This document shows, piece by piece, positions 42,359 to 52,266 of a stretch of DNA of 64,000 nucleotides. Location: positions 1,426,001 to 1,490,000 of the forward strand of contig OZ244933.1 of the NCBI GenBank assembly GCA_965222065.1, written 5' to 3'. The notes under the pieces are model-generated. The model had not been told where the DNA came from, made no database searches, and saw only the letters and a list, made by a program, of their open reading frames with translations. The stretch's first letter is position 1, and each line of letters begins with the position of its first letter. The position numbers and the translations under genes were made by a program. The DNA is from GM7GCV1 sp965222065. Its GTDB lineage: Bacteria; Pseudomonadota; Gammaproteobacteria; Pseudomonadales; GM7GCV1.

Positions 42359-43566
42359 CAGGCTTTTCCTGAAAAGACTTCAAGCACACCATCGACAATA
42401 TCCACCGGATAAAACGCGGCGTCATAGCCTATAGCAGATCGATAAGCGGGACCGACTGCGGCGATAAATTGTTCGACGCAATCGTCTCGCAACAACGCCA
42501 GACCACAACCACCAAAGCCCCCACCCATCATACGTGCGCCCAAAACGCCCGCCTGCTGCTGGGCCAGGTCCACAAGAGTGTCCATCTCTACTCCCGTTAC
42601 CTCATAGTCGTATCTCAACGACTGATGCGATTCATTTAACAGCTGGCCAAACCCTTCAAGGTCGTTATTCTTAAGTGCCCCGGACGCCTTGAGCACACGA
42701 TGGTTTTCAGTGATCACATGGCGGGCCCGACGCTGGAGCAGCTCATCGTCAAGCATATCGAGTACTTGATCCAATTGCGTACTGTCCAGATCGCACAGGG
42801 AAGTAATGTTGAGCGCATCGCCAACCAGCGACAACGCGGTTTCGGTCTCCAGTCTTCGCTGGTTATAGGCGGATTCCGTCAGGTTTCTGTCTTTGCAGGA
42901 GTTCATAATCAGCAATGAATATTCTCCAAGAGCAACCGGCACATAATCCACATCCAGGGTTTCACAATCCAGGCACATGGCCATGTCTTTCTTCCCCAGG
43001 GCAACCGATGCCTGATCCATCACGCCACAATTCATACCGACAAAATCATTTTCCGCTCGCTGCGCCAGCCAGCTAATTGCCTGACGGCGGGCAAAGTCGT
43101 CCTGGATGTTTTCACTGTCCATAAAGGTTTCTATCAAATAGGCAATGCCTACTTCCAGTGATGCCGATGACGATAATCCACCACCGGGAATATCTCCTGC
43201 CAGGGCAATATCCAGTGCAGGCAATGAATGCCCGGACGCCTGGTACTCGAAAAAAACCCCTTTAATGTAATTACCCCAATGATTACCCGATGTGCGCTCG
43301 ATGGGTTGATCTATGGAAAATTCAATTTTTTCTTCCTGGTTAAGGGAATACACACGAATCCGGTCCAATTCATTTCGACCCGCGATAAAAAATGTCCCGA
43401 ACTGAATCGCTGCCGGCAGAACCTTCCCACCACAATAATCGATGTGATCACCAATCAGGTTGATTCGGGCCGGGGAAAAAAATCGACGTGCACTTTCCGC
43501 GGAAATTGCACTGCCCCAGTGCTCAAACAATGCATGCTCTATTTTCCTGAAAAGGGACATATTCAT
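42358..43566 (-). CDS. galK: Galactokinase GalK
   Basis: 402 aa GHMP kinase. Sugar-binding PARINLIGDHIDYCGG near residue 30, ATP loop GGGLSSSASLEVG near 135, and GGGFGGCGLALL near the end. Phosphorylates galactose at C1. Overlaps galT by one base, giving a galKT operon; galE and galM are not in the window. Confidence 0.95.
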   Translation of the reverse strand: MNMSLFRKIEHALFEHWGSAISAESARRFFSPARINLIGDHIDYCGGKVLPAAIQFGTFFIAGRNELDRIRVYSLNQEEKIEFSIDQPIERTSGNHWGNYIKGVFFEYQASGHSLPALDIALAGDIPGGGLSSSASLEVGIAYLIETFMDSENIQDDFARRQAISWLAQRAENDFVGMNCGVMDQASVALGKKDMAMCLDCETLDVDYVPVALGEYSLLIMNSCKDRNLTESAYNQRRLETETALSLVGDALNITSLCDLDSTQLDQVLDMLDDELLQRRARHVITENHRVLKASGALKNNDLEGFGQLLNESHQSLRYDYEVTGVEMDTLVDLAQQQAGVLGARMMGGGFGGCGLALLRDDCVEQFIAAVGPAYRSAIGYDAAFYPVDIVDGVLEVFSGKA

Positions 43567-43671
43567 TCTTACGACAGATTTTTTTACAGTTTTTTGACCA
43601 ACTACCCTTGTGAATTTATCGGCTAAGTAGCGTTTTATCCAGTCTGTGGATCAACTAATTCTGCGGGTGAC

Positions 43672-43696
43672 AAAAAAGGGGAGCCGTTGGCTCCCC
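43672..43696 (-). terminator. Rho-independent terminator after the sodium/galactose symporter
   Basis: On the minus strand GGGGAGCC-AAC-GGCTCCCC is followed by six T. It separates the symporter transcript from galK-galT, so galKT needs its own promoter or read-through. Confidence 0.9.
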
Positions 43697-43716
43697 ACGC
43701 TGCAATTAACTACAAA

Positions 43717-45300
43717 TCACCAAAAAACGGTATAAAGCAGGATAAGTATGGCAACGACCACAGAGGAACCAATGAGGTAACCCGTCGTGGTGGTGAAATC
43801 AACCTCGCGCAGTTCGATGGCACCTTCCTGTACCCGGTCTTTTTCCAGCATTCCCAGCGCCACAATAATGAAGCAGCAGGCAAAGAACACATAGAGCACC
43901 CGATCCATAAAGGGTACTTCCGGCATAAACAGTTTCATCAGGATAGAGAATACAAATGAGCCTAATGCCGCCAAAAGGGCACCGTTTCCGGTGGCACCCT
44001 TCCAGCAGACGCCGAGGATAAAGATCGCACAAATACCAGGCGTAAAGAACCCGGTGAACTCCTGGATGTACTGGAAGGCCTGCGGGAAATTACCCAACAG
44101 CGGCTTGGCCACCAAAACAGCGATAATCAAGGCTGACAAGCTGGCAATACGGCCAATCTTTACTAGGTCATGTTCACTTTCGACGCCTGGATGGAGAGGG
44201 CGATAGATATCGAGCGTAAAAATGGTGGAGATCGAGTTCATCATGGAACCCAGCGAAGAAACAATGGCAGCAATCAGGGCAGCAAAGATCAAACCGCGAA
44301 TACCCACAGGCGTCAACGCCATAAGGCTGGGATAGGCTGCATCCGGACGTGCCACGCTAAGTCCCGAGGTGGGGTCTTGGGCCAGCACATAGGCGGCGAT
44401 ACCGGGAACCACAATAATCAGTGGCATCAATAATTTCAAAAAGGCCGCAAAGACGATCCCCTTCTGGGCTTCCTTGACACTCTTGGCAGCGAGCGCGCGC
44501 TGGATAATGTATTGGTTAAAGCCCCAATAGGACAGGTTCATCATCCACATACCACCAATCAACACACCAATGCCCGGCAAGTTCATATACTCAGGGTTGT
44601 CTTTTGACAGGATCATGTCGAACTTTCCGGGTGCCTGATCAATCAACACACCGAAACCGGCAATTGCACCGCCCCCATCGGAAACCTCGTTCAGTGCCAG
44701 CCAGGCGATTAACAATCCGCCCAGGACCAAAAGAATGATCTGGATGATGTCCGTCAGGGCAACCGCCTTAAGGCCACCGTAAATGGAGTAGGCCACGGCA
44801 AATGCCGCCAGCCCCACCATACCGTAGACCACCGGAAAGCCTGTGAGAGTGGCAATCGCCGTGGCGCCCAGCCATAAGACAGCGGTCAGGTTCACAAAGG
44901 TGTAAAGCCCCAGCCAGAATACGCTCATGACGTACTTCACCCGCTTGTCGAACCTCTGCTGGAGGAACTGGGGCATGGTGTAAATTTCATGCTTGAGGAA
45001 CACCGGCAAAAAGAAATAGCCGACGATCAACAATGTTGCTGCCGCCATCCATTCATAGGAGGCAATGGCCAGGCCGACCACATAGCCGGAGCCTGACATG
45101 CCGATAATCTGCTCGGCAGAAATATTGGCAGCAATTAACGAAGCGCCAACCGCCCACCAGGGCAGTGCTTTACCTGCAAGAAAGAAGTCTCTGGAATTTT
45201 TTTCATGGCCAGCCTTTTCCCTGGAGACCAACGTAGCGATAGAGATGAGTGCAATCACATAAACGACAACAATCACCAGGTCGATGGTGCTAAGAGTCAA
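43717..45300 (-). CDS. Sodium/galactose-type symporter (SGLT family)
   Basis: 527 aa SSS transporter with about 14 helices. YWGFNQYIIQRALAAK, EWMAAATLLIVGYFFLPVF and SSLGSMMNSISTIFTLDIY are the segments kept between vSGLT and human SGLTs; the Asn/Gln/Glu side chains for galactose lie there. With galK and galT directly downstream, galactose (or glucose) uptake is very likely. Confidence 0.92.
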   Translation of the reverse strand: MTLSTIDLVIVVVYVIALISIATLVSREKAGHEKNSRDFFLAGKALPWWAVGASLIAANISAEQIIGMSGSGYVVGLAIASYEWMAAATLLIVGYFFLPVFLKHEIYTMPQFLQQRFDKRVKYVMSVFWLGLYTFVNLTAVLWLGATAIATLTGFPVVYGMVGLAAFAVAYSIYGGLKAVALTDIIQIILLVLGGLLIAWLALNEVSDGGGAIAGFGVLIDQAPGKFDMILSKDNPEYMNLPGIGVLIGGMWMMNLSYWGFNQYIIQRALAAKSVKEAQKGIVFAAFLKLLMPLIIVVPGIAAYVLAQDPTSGLSVARPDAAYPSLMALTPVGIRGLIFAALIAAIVSSLGSMMNSISTIFTLDIYRPLHPGVESEHDLVKIGRIASLSALIIAVLVAKPLLGNFPQAFQYIQEFTGFFTPGICAIFILGVCWKGATGNGALLAALGSFVFSILMKLFMPEVPFMDRVLYVFFACCFIIVALGMLEKDRVQEGAIELREVDFTTTTGYLIGSSVVVAILILLYTVFW

Positions 45301-45422
45301 TTTTGTATCCCCCCGAGCCGATTTTTATTTTGTCTGCAACTGTGAATGTCCGGGAACAGACAGGTTTTGAATATTTTCTACAGTTGCGCCTGCATTTGAA
45401 CGCAGTTTCCGGCATTAGACAA

Positions 45423-45450
45423 GCAGCTTCCTTAAAAGAAAGGAAGCTGC
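45423..45450. other. Strong hairpin between the aldehyde dehydrogenase and symporter genes
   Basis: GCAGCTTCCTT pairs perfectly with AAGGAAGCTGC (11 bp, 6-base loop). No T run follows directly on the minus strand, on which the flanking genes are read; on the plus strand a T6 run starts 8 bases after the stem. It may end or attenuate transcription, or protect mRNA ends. The surrounding spacer (45301-45560) also has TATCGATT twice (45497 and 45507 region) and a dyad TGAGTTAACTCA at 45533-45544. Confidence 0.55.
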
Positions 45451-45560
45451 CTGGCTAATTTTTTCGAAGGTGGCCAATTCCCTGGCACTTTATATATCGA
45501 TTGGTTTATCGATTCACTTGTCCTGTTGTTTTTGAGTTAACTCATCGAGAGCCAAACTGA

Positions 45561-47141
45561 TTAGCCCAGAACAACTTCACCATCGACCAATCGGCATATC
45601 TTCTGGGAGTTTTCATCGTCCAGGGCCGCAGGCAGATAGTTGCCGGGCATGTTCTGGTAACACACGGGACGCATATAGCGATCGATCGCTGCTGTACCTA
45701 CGGAGGTACTGCGACCGTCAGCCGTGGCAGGATAAGGTCCACCGTGTACCATCGCATGACAAACTTCTACACCGGTACCAAAGCCGTTCCAGATGATTCG
45801 ACCTACTTTCAGTTCCAGTGCATCGATCAAGTCCTGAACCAGCCCGGAATCTTCTGAATCGGTAGCGTGAATTGCTCCCGTAAGCTGTCCACGCAGACTA
45901 TCAAGGGCAGACAGCAACTCCTCGGCGGTTTCACAGCGAACAACCAGAGAGCAGGAACCAAACACCTCTTCCCGCAGCTCTTCATTAGCGACAAAGTCCT
46001 TGGCACTGACTTCAAACAGTGCAGCTCGACACTGACAACCATCCGCTTCCTGACCCACACTGATCTGGCTCAGTTCAGACATGGATGACAGACGCTCAAC
46101 GCCTTTCTCATAGGCTTCATGAATAGTGGGCGAAAGCATGGTCTGGGGCGCCGCTTCACTGATAGCCTTTCTGGCAGAGGCAACAAAGTTGTCATAGCCT
46201 TCACCGGCCATGCCGAATATCAGACCAGGGCTGGTACAGAACTGGCCCGCGCCCATCATCATGGAAGCAACCAGATTAGTACCGATCTCCTCACCACGAG
46301 TTGCCAGGGCATCAGGCAGAAGGAAAACGGGGTTAATGCTGCTCATTTCTGCATAAACAGGGATCGGCTCAGGGCGAGCTGCCGCCAGTTTCATCAGGGC
46401 AGTACCGCCGCTCTCTGAACCAGTGAAACCAACTGCCTTGATGGCAGGATGGCTAACCAGGGCAGAGCCGACTTCGCGTCCGGAACCAAAGATCAGTGAA
46501 AAAACACCTTCGTCCAGACCGTGATCGGCAACGGCTTTTTGCAGTGCACGGCCTACCAGCTCGGAAGTACCTGGGTGGGAAGAGTGCGCCTTAACGATCA
46601 CCGGGCAACCAGCGGCCAGGGCAGAAGCTGTGTCACCACCTGCCACAGAAAAGGCCAGGGGGAAATTACTGGCACCAAAAACCGCGACGGGACCCAGGGG
46701 AATGTAACGCATGCGGTGGTCAAGACGTGGCATGGGCTTACGATCCGGCATGGCCGTATCAATGCGTGCACCCTGGTAATGGCCGTCACGTATAAGTTGG
46801 GCGAAAAGCTTAAGCTGGCCAACGGTTCGACCGCGCTCACCAACAACACGAGCCTCCGGAAGACCACTCTCAGCCATGACACGCTCTACCAGTTCGTCGC
46901 CCAGCTCCATGATGTTATCGGCACAACTGTCGATAAACGCGGCCCGCGCCTCGTTGTCCAGTTTGCGAAAGCTGGCAAACGCCTTTGCCGCTTTTTCGCA
47001 GGCTTCATTGACGTCTGCCTGAGTACCGCCACCAAAAGCGGGCTCCATTTTTTCGCCAGTTGCGGGATTAATCGCATGAATCTGTGTCGAGGTTCCCATC
47101 ACCTCTTTGGCGCCCAAAAGCATATGGCCTGAAATAGTCAT
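45561..47141 (-). CDS. Alpha-ketoglutaric semialdehyde dehydrogenase-type ALDH
   Basis: 526 aa aldehyde dehydrogenase of the longer KGSADH (type III) group. NAD-binding GASNFPLAFSVAGGDTASAL, catalytic Glu in VYAEMSSINP, catalytic Cys in GAGQFCTSPGL. The enzyme oxidises 2,5-dioxopentanoate to 2-oxoglutarate, the last step in non-phosphorylative breakdown of pentoses or aldaric acids. Upstream of the galactose symporter on the same strand. The preceding pathway enzymes are not in the window except perhaps the RraA/SDR cluster. Confidence 0.88.
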   Translation of the reverse strand: MTISGHMLLGAKEVMGTSTQIHAINPATGEKMEPAFGGGTQADVNEACEKAAKAFASFRKLDNEARAAFIDSCADNIMELGDELVERVMAESGLPEARVVGERGRTVGQLKLFAQLIRDGHYQGARIDTAMPDRKPMPRLDHRMRYIPLGPVAVFGASNFPLAFSVAGGDTASALAAGCPVIVKAHSSHPGTSELVGRALQKAVADHGLDEGVFSLIFGSGREVGSALVSHPAIKAVGFTGSESGGTALMKLAAARPEPIPVYAEMSSINPVFLLPDALATRGEEIGTNLVASMMMGAGQFCTSPGLIFGMAGEGYDNFVASARKAISEAAPQTMLSPTIHEAYEKGVERLSSMSELSQISVGQEADGCQCRAALFEVSAKDFVANEELREEVFGSCSLVVRCETAEELLSALDSLRGQLTGAIHATDSEDSGLVQDLIDALELKVGRIIWNGFGTGVEVCHAMVHGGPYPATADGRSTSVGTAAIDRYMRPVCYQNMPGNYLPAALDDENSQKICRLVDGEVVLG

Positions 47142-47333
47142 AATTTCGCGTACTCCTAAAATTGTTTACCTCAAACCCGGGATATGAGTTTGAGTGATTA
47201 TGGTTATAGTATTCAAGAATTCCGCATTTTATCAGCTATAGAGAAGTCGTGCCTCCGACCTGGGGAATATCTTGGTTTTTTTGTGCAGGCACCACCAGAA
47301 AGGCACTTCCAGATTGTGCGACAGGAAGAAAAT

Positions 47334-47364
47334 AAAAACCCCCATTCGCCAGAATGGGAGTTTT
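47334..47364 (-). terminator. Terminator of ppc
   Basis: On the minus strand CCCATTC-TGGC-GAATGGG is followed by GGTTTTTATTTT. It starts about 30 bases after the ppc stop. The plus-strand side also ends GGGAGTTTTA, so weak bidirectional action is possible. Confidence 0.85.
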
Positions 47365-47394
47365 ACCTGGACAAGGGATTTTCCGGAATCGATG

Positions 47395-50025
47395 TTAGCC
47401 GGTATTGCGCAGGCCCGCCGAGATCCCGGCAATTGTCACCATAATGGCTTGTTGCAAATCGGCGTCTTCTTTTTTGCGGTTACGCTGGAGAAGCTCGGCC
47501 TGCAACAGGTTCAGGGGGTCCACATAGGTATTGCGGAAATCAATCGATGCTCTTTGCAGGGGTGTATCCTCCATGGGGCTTTCCTCGTTACGAATACTCA
47601 GCACCGTGGATATATCTTTTTCCAGCTGAGTCCGCAGTTGGGTTCCCAGGGAATGCTTGTCCTGATCCACCAGAACAGAATCATAATAATTGGAAATATC
47701 GATATCGGCCTTGACATAAACCATTTCCAGCATAGAGATACGTGTCGCAAAGAAAGGCCAGTCTTCGCACATTTGCTCGAGTATGGTCTTGCCTTCAGAG
47801 TCAATCACCTGTTGCAAGGCATCGCCCGCTCCCAGCCAGGCAGGCAGCATCAAACGGTTCTGACTCCATGCAAATATCCAGGGAATTGCTCGCAGGCTTT
47901 CAATACCGCCGCCGGTTTTGCGTCGGGCCGGACGTGATCCCAAAGGCAAGTTACCAAGCTCTATTTCCGGGGTAGCCTGACGGAAGTAGGCAACAAAGTC
48001 CGGATTTTCCCTAACCACGGAGCGATAGGCTGCACAGGACAAGTCGGAAAGTTTGTCCATGACCTTTCGCCACTCCGGTCTGGGCACCGGCGGCTTATCC
48101 AGATTGGCTTGCATAATCGCTGTGGTATAAAGCGCCAGGCTTTTGGTGGCAATCGAGGTCAGCCCGAGCTTGGTTCGAATCATCTCGCCCTGCTCGGTTA
48201 CCCTCAGACCATTAGTCAGTGAACCCGGAGGCTGGGACAGCAAGGCTGCCTTGGCGGGTGCGCCGCCACGACCAATAGTACCGCCACGACCATGAAACAG
48301 CTGCAAGGCAACCCCGGCCTCCTCGCAGACACGCAGCAATTCTTCCTGAGCACGATACTGGGCCCAGCCAGCGGCCATAACGCCAGCATCCTTGGCGGAG
48401 TCGGAATAACCAATCATGACCGTCTGGCGGTTTGAACATTCGTTTCGATACCAGTCCATCGCCATCAGTGAGCTCATCACACTGCTGGCATTATTGAGGT
48501 CTTCCAGTGTTTCAAACAGCGGTGCAACGGGCAATAGATCCTTGCACCCGCATTCGCGCATCAAGAGCTTTACCAGCAACACATCGGATGCTGTCCGGGC
48601 CATGGAGATGACATAGACCCCGAAGGCATCCCGCGGATGACGACTAATTTCGCGGCAGGTGTCGAGGACTTCCTGGACATTATCGGAAGGCTTCCAGTCG
48701 GACGGAATCAAGGGACGCTTGCTTTGCAGTTCGGAAAGAATAAATTCCTGTCGTTGTTCCTCATCCCAACTGGCGTAGTCACCCATTCCCAGATACTGGG
48801 TCAGTTCGGAAATCGCCTCAGTATGACGGTCACTTTCCTGGCGAATATCAAACCGCACAAGGTGCACGCCAAATGCGCGAACACGTCGCAAAACATCAAG
48901 TATTTTGCTCTCGGCGATATTCACCATGCCGCTATCCCAGAGCGAATCAAAGCAGGCTTTTAACGGCTCCCAAAGCTGATCAACAGATTGCAGCGGGTTA
49001 TCTTTTTCCTCAGCACGTCCCTGAAGCTCAGCCTCCAGGCTGGTTTTCGCGTCACGCAGCAACGTCCGGAGCTTTCTCAACAGGAACCGGTAAGGCTCAC
49101 GTGCACCCTCGGCCATTTCAGCCAATTCCGGTGTGCAGCGAAACATGGAGAGCTCATCAATCAATTCCTGAATATCACGCAAGTACAAATCAATCGCCGT
49201 CCAGCGACTTAAGAGCAGCACCTGCCGTGTGACCTTGGCCGTCACATTGGGGTTGCCATCCCGGTCACCGCCCATCCAGAAAGTAAAACTGATCGGGGAA
49301 AACTCCAGAGGCAAATACTCGCCAGTTGCAGCCATACTGGTGTTGTGTAACCGGCGCATGAACGCAGGCACGGCTTGCCAAAGTGAATTTTCTATTACGG
49401 AAAAACCCCAGCGGGCCTCGTCGACCGGCGTAGGCCGATGTTCACGAAAATCCCCGGTATTCCATATTTGCGCAATCAGTTCCGCCAAACGTCGATGCAA
49501 AACGGTGACTTCACGATTCGTCAGCCCTTGCAGCTCGAGCTGCGACAACACCTGGTCAATTTCTGCGTGTTTGTTGATCAGGCTTCGACGGGTAATTTCT
49601 GTAGGGTGAGCGGTAAGTACCAACTCAATATTTAGCTGCGAAAGCGCGCTATTGATACGCTCGGTGCTATAACCGGTTTCCGTCAACTGTCGAAACATAT
49701 CTTCAAGCGTCTGGGTGGCCGACAGATCCTCGTCCATCTCGCGGGAAATAGCATGGTGCTGGTCAACAATGTTTGACAGATTCAGGAAATGGCTAAAAGC
49801 GCGGGCCACAGGCAGCAACTCATCATTCGATAAGGAAACCAGATAGTCTGCCAGTCTCTTATAACCTTCCTGCCCTTCGGAACGGGCTGACTTGGACAAT
49901 TGCCGGATGGTCTCAATCTTGTCGATAACCTGTGTTCCCTCAACATCGGCAATACACTCGCCCAGCATGGAGCCAAGCAGTTTTACATTGGCACTGATCG
50001 AAAGCGGTACATTTTTATCTGACAT
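47395..50025 (-). CDS. ppc: Phosphoenolpyruvate carboxylase
   Basis: 876 aa from the ATG at 50025; the frame opens 18 codons earlier but the MSDKN start fits the family and follows AAGGGG. Catalytic signatures are LTAHPTEITRRS near residue 140, GGDRDGNPNVT near 250 and FHGRGGTIGRGG near 580; the C-terminus ends GISAGLRNTG, the family's usual NTG. It fixes bicarbonate on PEP to form oxaloacetate, an anaplerotic step fitting with sugar growth by the Entner-Doudoroff route. Confidence 0.95.
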   Translation of the reverse strand: MSDKNVPLSISANVKLLGSMLGECIADVEGTQVIDKIETIRQLSKSARSEGQEGYKRLADYLVSLSNDELLPVARAFSHFLNLSNIVDQHHAISREMDEDLSATQTLEDMFRQLTETGYSTERINSALSQLNIELVLTAHPTEITRRSLINKHAEIDQVLSQLELQGLTNREVTVLHRRLAELIAQIWNTGDFREHRPTPVDEARWGFSVIENSLWQAVPAFMRRLHNTSMAATGEYLPLEFSPISFTFWMGGDRDGNPNVTAKVTRQVLLLSRWTAIDLYLRDIQELIDELSMFRCTPELAEMAEGAREPYRFLLRKLRTLLRDAKTSLEAELQGRAEEKDNPLQSVDQLWEPLKACFDSLWDSGMVNIAESKILDVLRRVRAFGVHLVRFDIRQESDRHTEAISELTQYLGMGDYASWDEEQRQEFILSELQSKRPLIPSDWKPSDNVQEVLDTCREISRHPRDAFGVYVISMARTASDVLLVKLLMRECGCKDLLPVAPLFETLEDLNNASSVMSSLMAMDWYRNECSNRQTVMIGYSDSAKDAGVMAAGWAQYRAQEELLRVCEEAGVALQLFHGRGGTIGRGGAPAKAALLSQPPGSLTNGLRVTEQGEMIRTKLGLTSIATKSLALYTTAIMQANLDKPPVPRPEWRKVMDKLSDLSCAAYRSVVRENPDFVAYFRQATPEIELGNLPLGSRPARRKTGGGIESLRAIPWIFAWSQNRLMLPAWLGAGDALQQVIDSEGKTILEQMCEDWPFFATRISMLEMVYVKADIDISNYYDSVLVDQDKHSLGTQLRTQLEKDISTVLSIRNEESPMEDTPLQRASIDFRNTYVDPLNLLQAELLQRNRKKEDADLQQAIMVTIAGISAGLRNTG

Positions 50026-50135
50026 AGGTATAGCCCCTTGTGTAGTCCGAAGTATATTTAGACGCTGATTATTGTGCAAAGCACTAGAACAGTTTGGTGC
50101 TTCAGCCGAAAAGCGGCTGACGTGTATTTACATCG

Positions 50136-51104
50136 CTAAAAATGCGATTGAACGTAATAGCTGGCACCTATCAGGCCAGGGTTTTTATGGGTAATCAACC
50201 AGGTAGGCACCGGCTTTAAAAGCTCGCTGTGACGCCCCTTGGCTTCAAAGCCCTGACGAAATTTGCTGGCAAGCAATTCATCGGGGTAACGCTGAACGAT
50301 ACCGCCACCGATAAACACTCCGTCAAACGCGCCCAGGGAAAGCATTAAATCCCCGGCCGTTTGGCCCAAAATCTCAAAAAAGAGCTCCATGGTCCGCTGG
50401 CAAAATTCATCCTCGCGAGCCTGGGCCTGACTGGCAATTTCCGACGCAGTAAGTTGTTGTGGCTCAACTCCTTCCAGAGTACAGATAGCCAGGTAAATAT
50501 TCTGAATACCAGGTCCTGAAAGCAGCCGCTCTGCTGACACCCTGGAATATTTTCGAAAAAGGACTTCCAGGACTGACGCCTGGAAAGAGTTTTCCGGGGC
50601 AAAACCGATGTGACCACCTTCACCCATCAGGGGGAAACGTTCACTGTGACGAACCACAAGTCCGGCAACGCCCAGACCGCTTCCTGGGCCCAGGACACCC
50701 AGTGTACTGTCCTTGCCACTGGGAAGTTCATGGCTTGCACCAACGCTGATCAAGTCATCTCCGCCCAGTGTCGGCAGGGAATAGGCGATGGCCTCAAAAT
50801 CATTGAGGATATGTACTTTATCAAAACCCAGTTGCTGTTTTAGATCAGAGCCATCCAGATGCCAGTGATTATTGGTCAGTTTTACCCTTTGGTTAACCAC
50901 AGCTCCGGCAACAGCCAGGCAAACGCCATCCAGACGATCAATCCCCATTTCCCAAAGGTACATCTTGATTGCATCGTAGGAAGTCTCATAGTCGGCACAG
51001 GCCAGAGTTCGCAGCTGCTCAAACCGGCCTTCGACTTCCCCGGCGAGCGCCAATCGAGCGTTGGTACCGCCAATATCGGCAATAAGAATGTTTTTTTCAG
51101 ACAT
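50136..51104 (-). CDS. glk: Glucokinase
   Basis: 322 aa from the ATG at 51104 (MSEKNILIADIGGTNARLAL); the frame opens 25 codons earlier. It has the ATP phosphate loop DIGGTNARLAL, sugar-binding LNDFEAIAYSLP, LGPGSGLGVAGL and GGHIGFAPE, as in E. coli Glk. Makes glucose-6-phosphate for Zwf. A perfect HexR-like palindrome lies 80 bases upstream (51184-51198). Confidence 0.93.
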   Translation of the reverse strand: MSEKNILIADIGGTNARLALAGEVEGRFEQLRTLACADYETSYDAIKMYLWEMGIDRLDGVCLAVAGAVVNQRVKLTNNHWHLDGSDLKQQLGFDKVHILNDFEAIAYSLPTLGGDDLISVGASHELPSGKDSTLGVLGPGSGLGVAGLVVRHSERFPLMGEGGHIGFAPENSFQASVLEVLFRKYSRVSAERLLSGPGIQNIYLAICTLEGVEPQQLTASEIASQAQAREDEFCQRTMELFFEILGQTAGDLMLSLGAFDGVFIGGGIVQRYPDELLASKFRQGFEAKGRHSELLKPVPTWLITHKNPGLIGASYYVQSHF

Positions 51105-51183
51105 GTTGTGAACAGAGAAAACAGTATGGGCAAATAATGTTATGGTCGTATTATAAAATTTTCTTGCAATTAAATGCACGTAA

Positions 51184-51198
51184 TGTAACTAAATTACA
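51184..51198. promoter_or_regulatory. HexR-type operator upstream of glk
   Basis: TGTAACTAAATTACA matches the HexR dyad TGTAA-N5-TTACA perfectly. HexR controls glk, zwf and edd-eda in many Gammaproteobacteria, and hexR itself is in the window. Confidence 0.75.
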
Positions 51199-51359
51199 AT
51201 TTGTCCCTTAAAAAACCTGTGACGAACTTATCAGGCTTTGCTATTAAATTCATTTAACCCCTGTTTTAAATCGAACCAGACCACATATATAGAGGTCCAA
51301 CGCTCCAAATTTTGACTAAAATAGAGTAACTCCAGCCCTATTGGCAGGCAGACAGATTG

Positions 51360-52196
51360 ATGGAAAAGAAAACATTAACCGGCTTCCCGCTTAAGCGAAT
51401 ATCCCTGGCCGTACTGGCCGGGGTTTCTTTTGCCCATTTGCAAGCCTGGTCCAACGACTTTGAGGAACTCTCTGATTGCCAGCAGGTTAAGAAGGAAAGT
51501 GACGACTCAATCCTGTCCCGGGCACTCGGGGATGAGCTGGAAATATTGAGCTGGAACATCCAAAAAACCAGCAACCAAAACTGGCAACAGGATCTTGCCA
51601 GGCTGGGCGATAGCGCTCACCTGATCCTTTTCCAGGAAGCTGTGCACAAAGCGGATTTCTCGCAGGCAATCCCGGTCGAAACACACAATGAATTTGCCCC
51701 CGGCTACCGCCGTGGTGACCTGCAGACAGGTGTAATGACTGTCAGTGCCAGCAGTCCGACGGCGGCGTGCGACCTGAGCATAAACGAACCCTGGTTGCGC
51801 ACGCCCAAGGCGACAAGCATTGCCCAGTACCGTCTGGAAAATCGTGAAGAGCATCTGCTGGTTGTTAACCTTCACGCTGTTAATTTTTCACTTGGCATGA
51901 AGTCATACCAAAGCCAGCTCTCCGCACTGGATGAATATCTTGAAAGTCATCCCGGACCCATTATCCTGGCCGGCGACTTGAACACCTGGAGCAAAAAACG
52001 CCTGGCTTTTGTCAACGAATTCACCGGACGGCATGGCCTGAATCCGGTTGTGTTTGAACCCGACCACCGAAGCAAGGTGTTTGGCAAAGCGCTTGACCAT
52101 GTCTATGTCCGGGGCATGGAAGCCCATTTTGCTGAAGCCATCCAGGTAGACAGTTCGGATCACAACCCGTTGCGGGTCAAATTGCGCCTGCTATAA
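51360..52196 (+). CDS. Exported endonuclease/exonuclease/phosphatase family protein
   Basis: 278 aa. A short hydrophobic N-terminal segment (ISLAVLAGVSFAHLQAW) suggests export. EEP fold signatures: LSWNIQK, LILFQEA, LLVVNLHAVNF, ILAGDLNTW and SSDHNPL, giving metal, His and Asp residues of the active site. Like YafD-type proteins; the substrate (phosphodiester, lipid or nucleic acid) is unknown. The ATG at 51360 is preferred to the TTG just before it. Confidence 0.82.
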   Translation: MEKKTLTGFPLKRISLAVLAGVSFAHLQAWSNDFEELSDCQQVKKESDDSILSRALGDELEILSWNIQKTSNQNWQQDLARLGDSAHLILFQEAVHKADFSQAIPVETHNEFAPGYRRGDLQTGVMTVSASSPTAACDLSINEPWLRTPKATSIAQYRLENREEHLLVVNLHAVNFSLGMKSYQSQLSALDEYLESHPGPIILAGDLNTWSKKRLAFVNEFTGRHGLNPVVFEPDHRSKVFGKALDHVYVRGMEAHFAEAIQVDSSDHNPLRVKLRLL

Positions 52197-52266
52197 GTAT
52201 GATCTGGAAATTGCTACCCTCCGTAAGCACTAACTACTTATTTAGAGATAGTCAGGCCAAGGATAT

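Noticed and set aside
47184..47444. Plus-strand ORF of 86 codons between ppc and the aldehyde dehydrogenase
   Set aside because: It runs across the ppc terminator hairpin and into the ppc coding end; no ribosome site.
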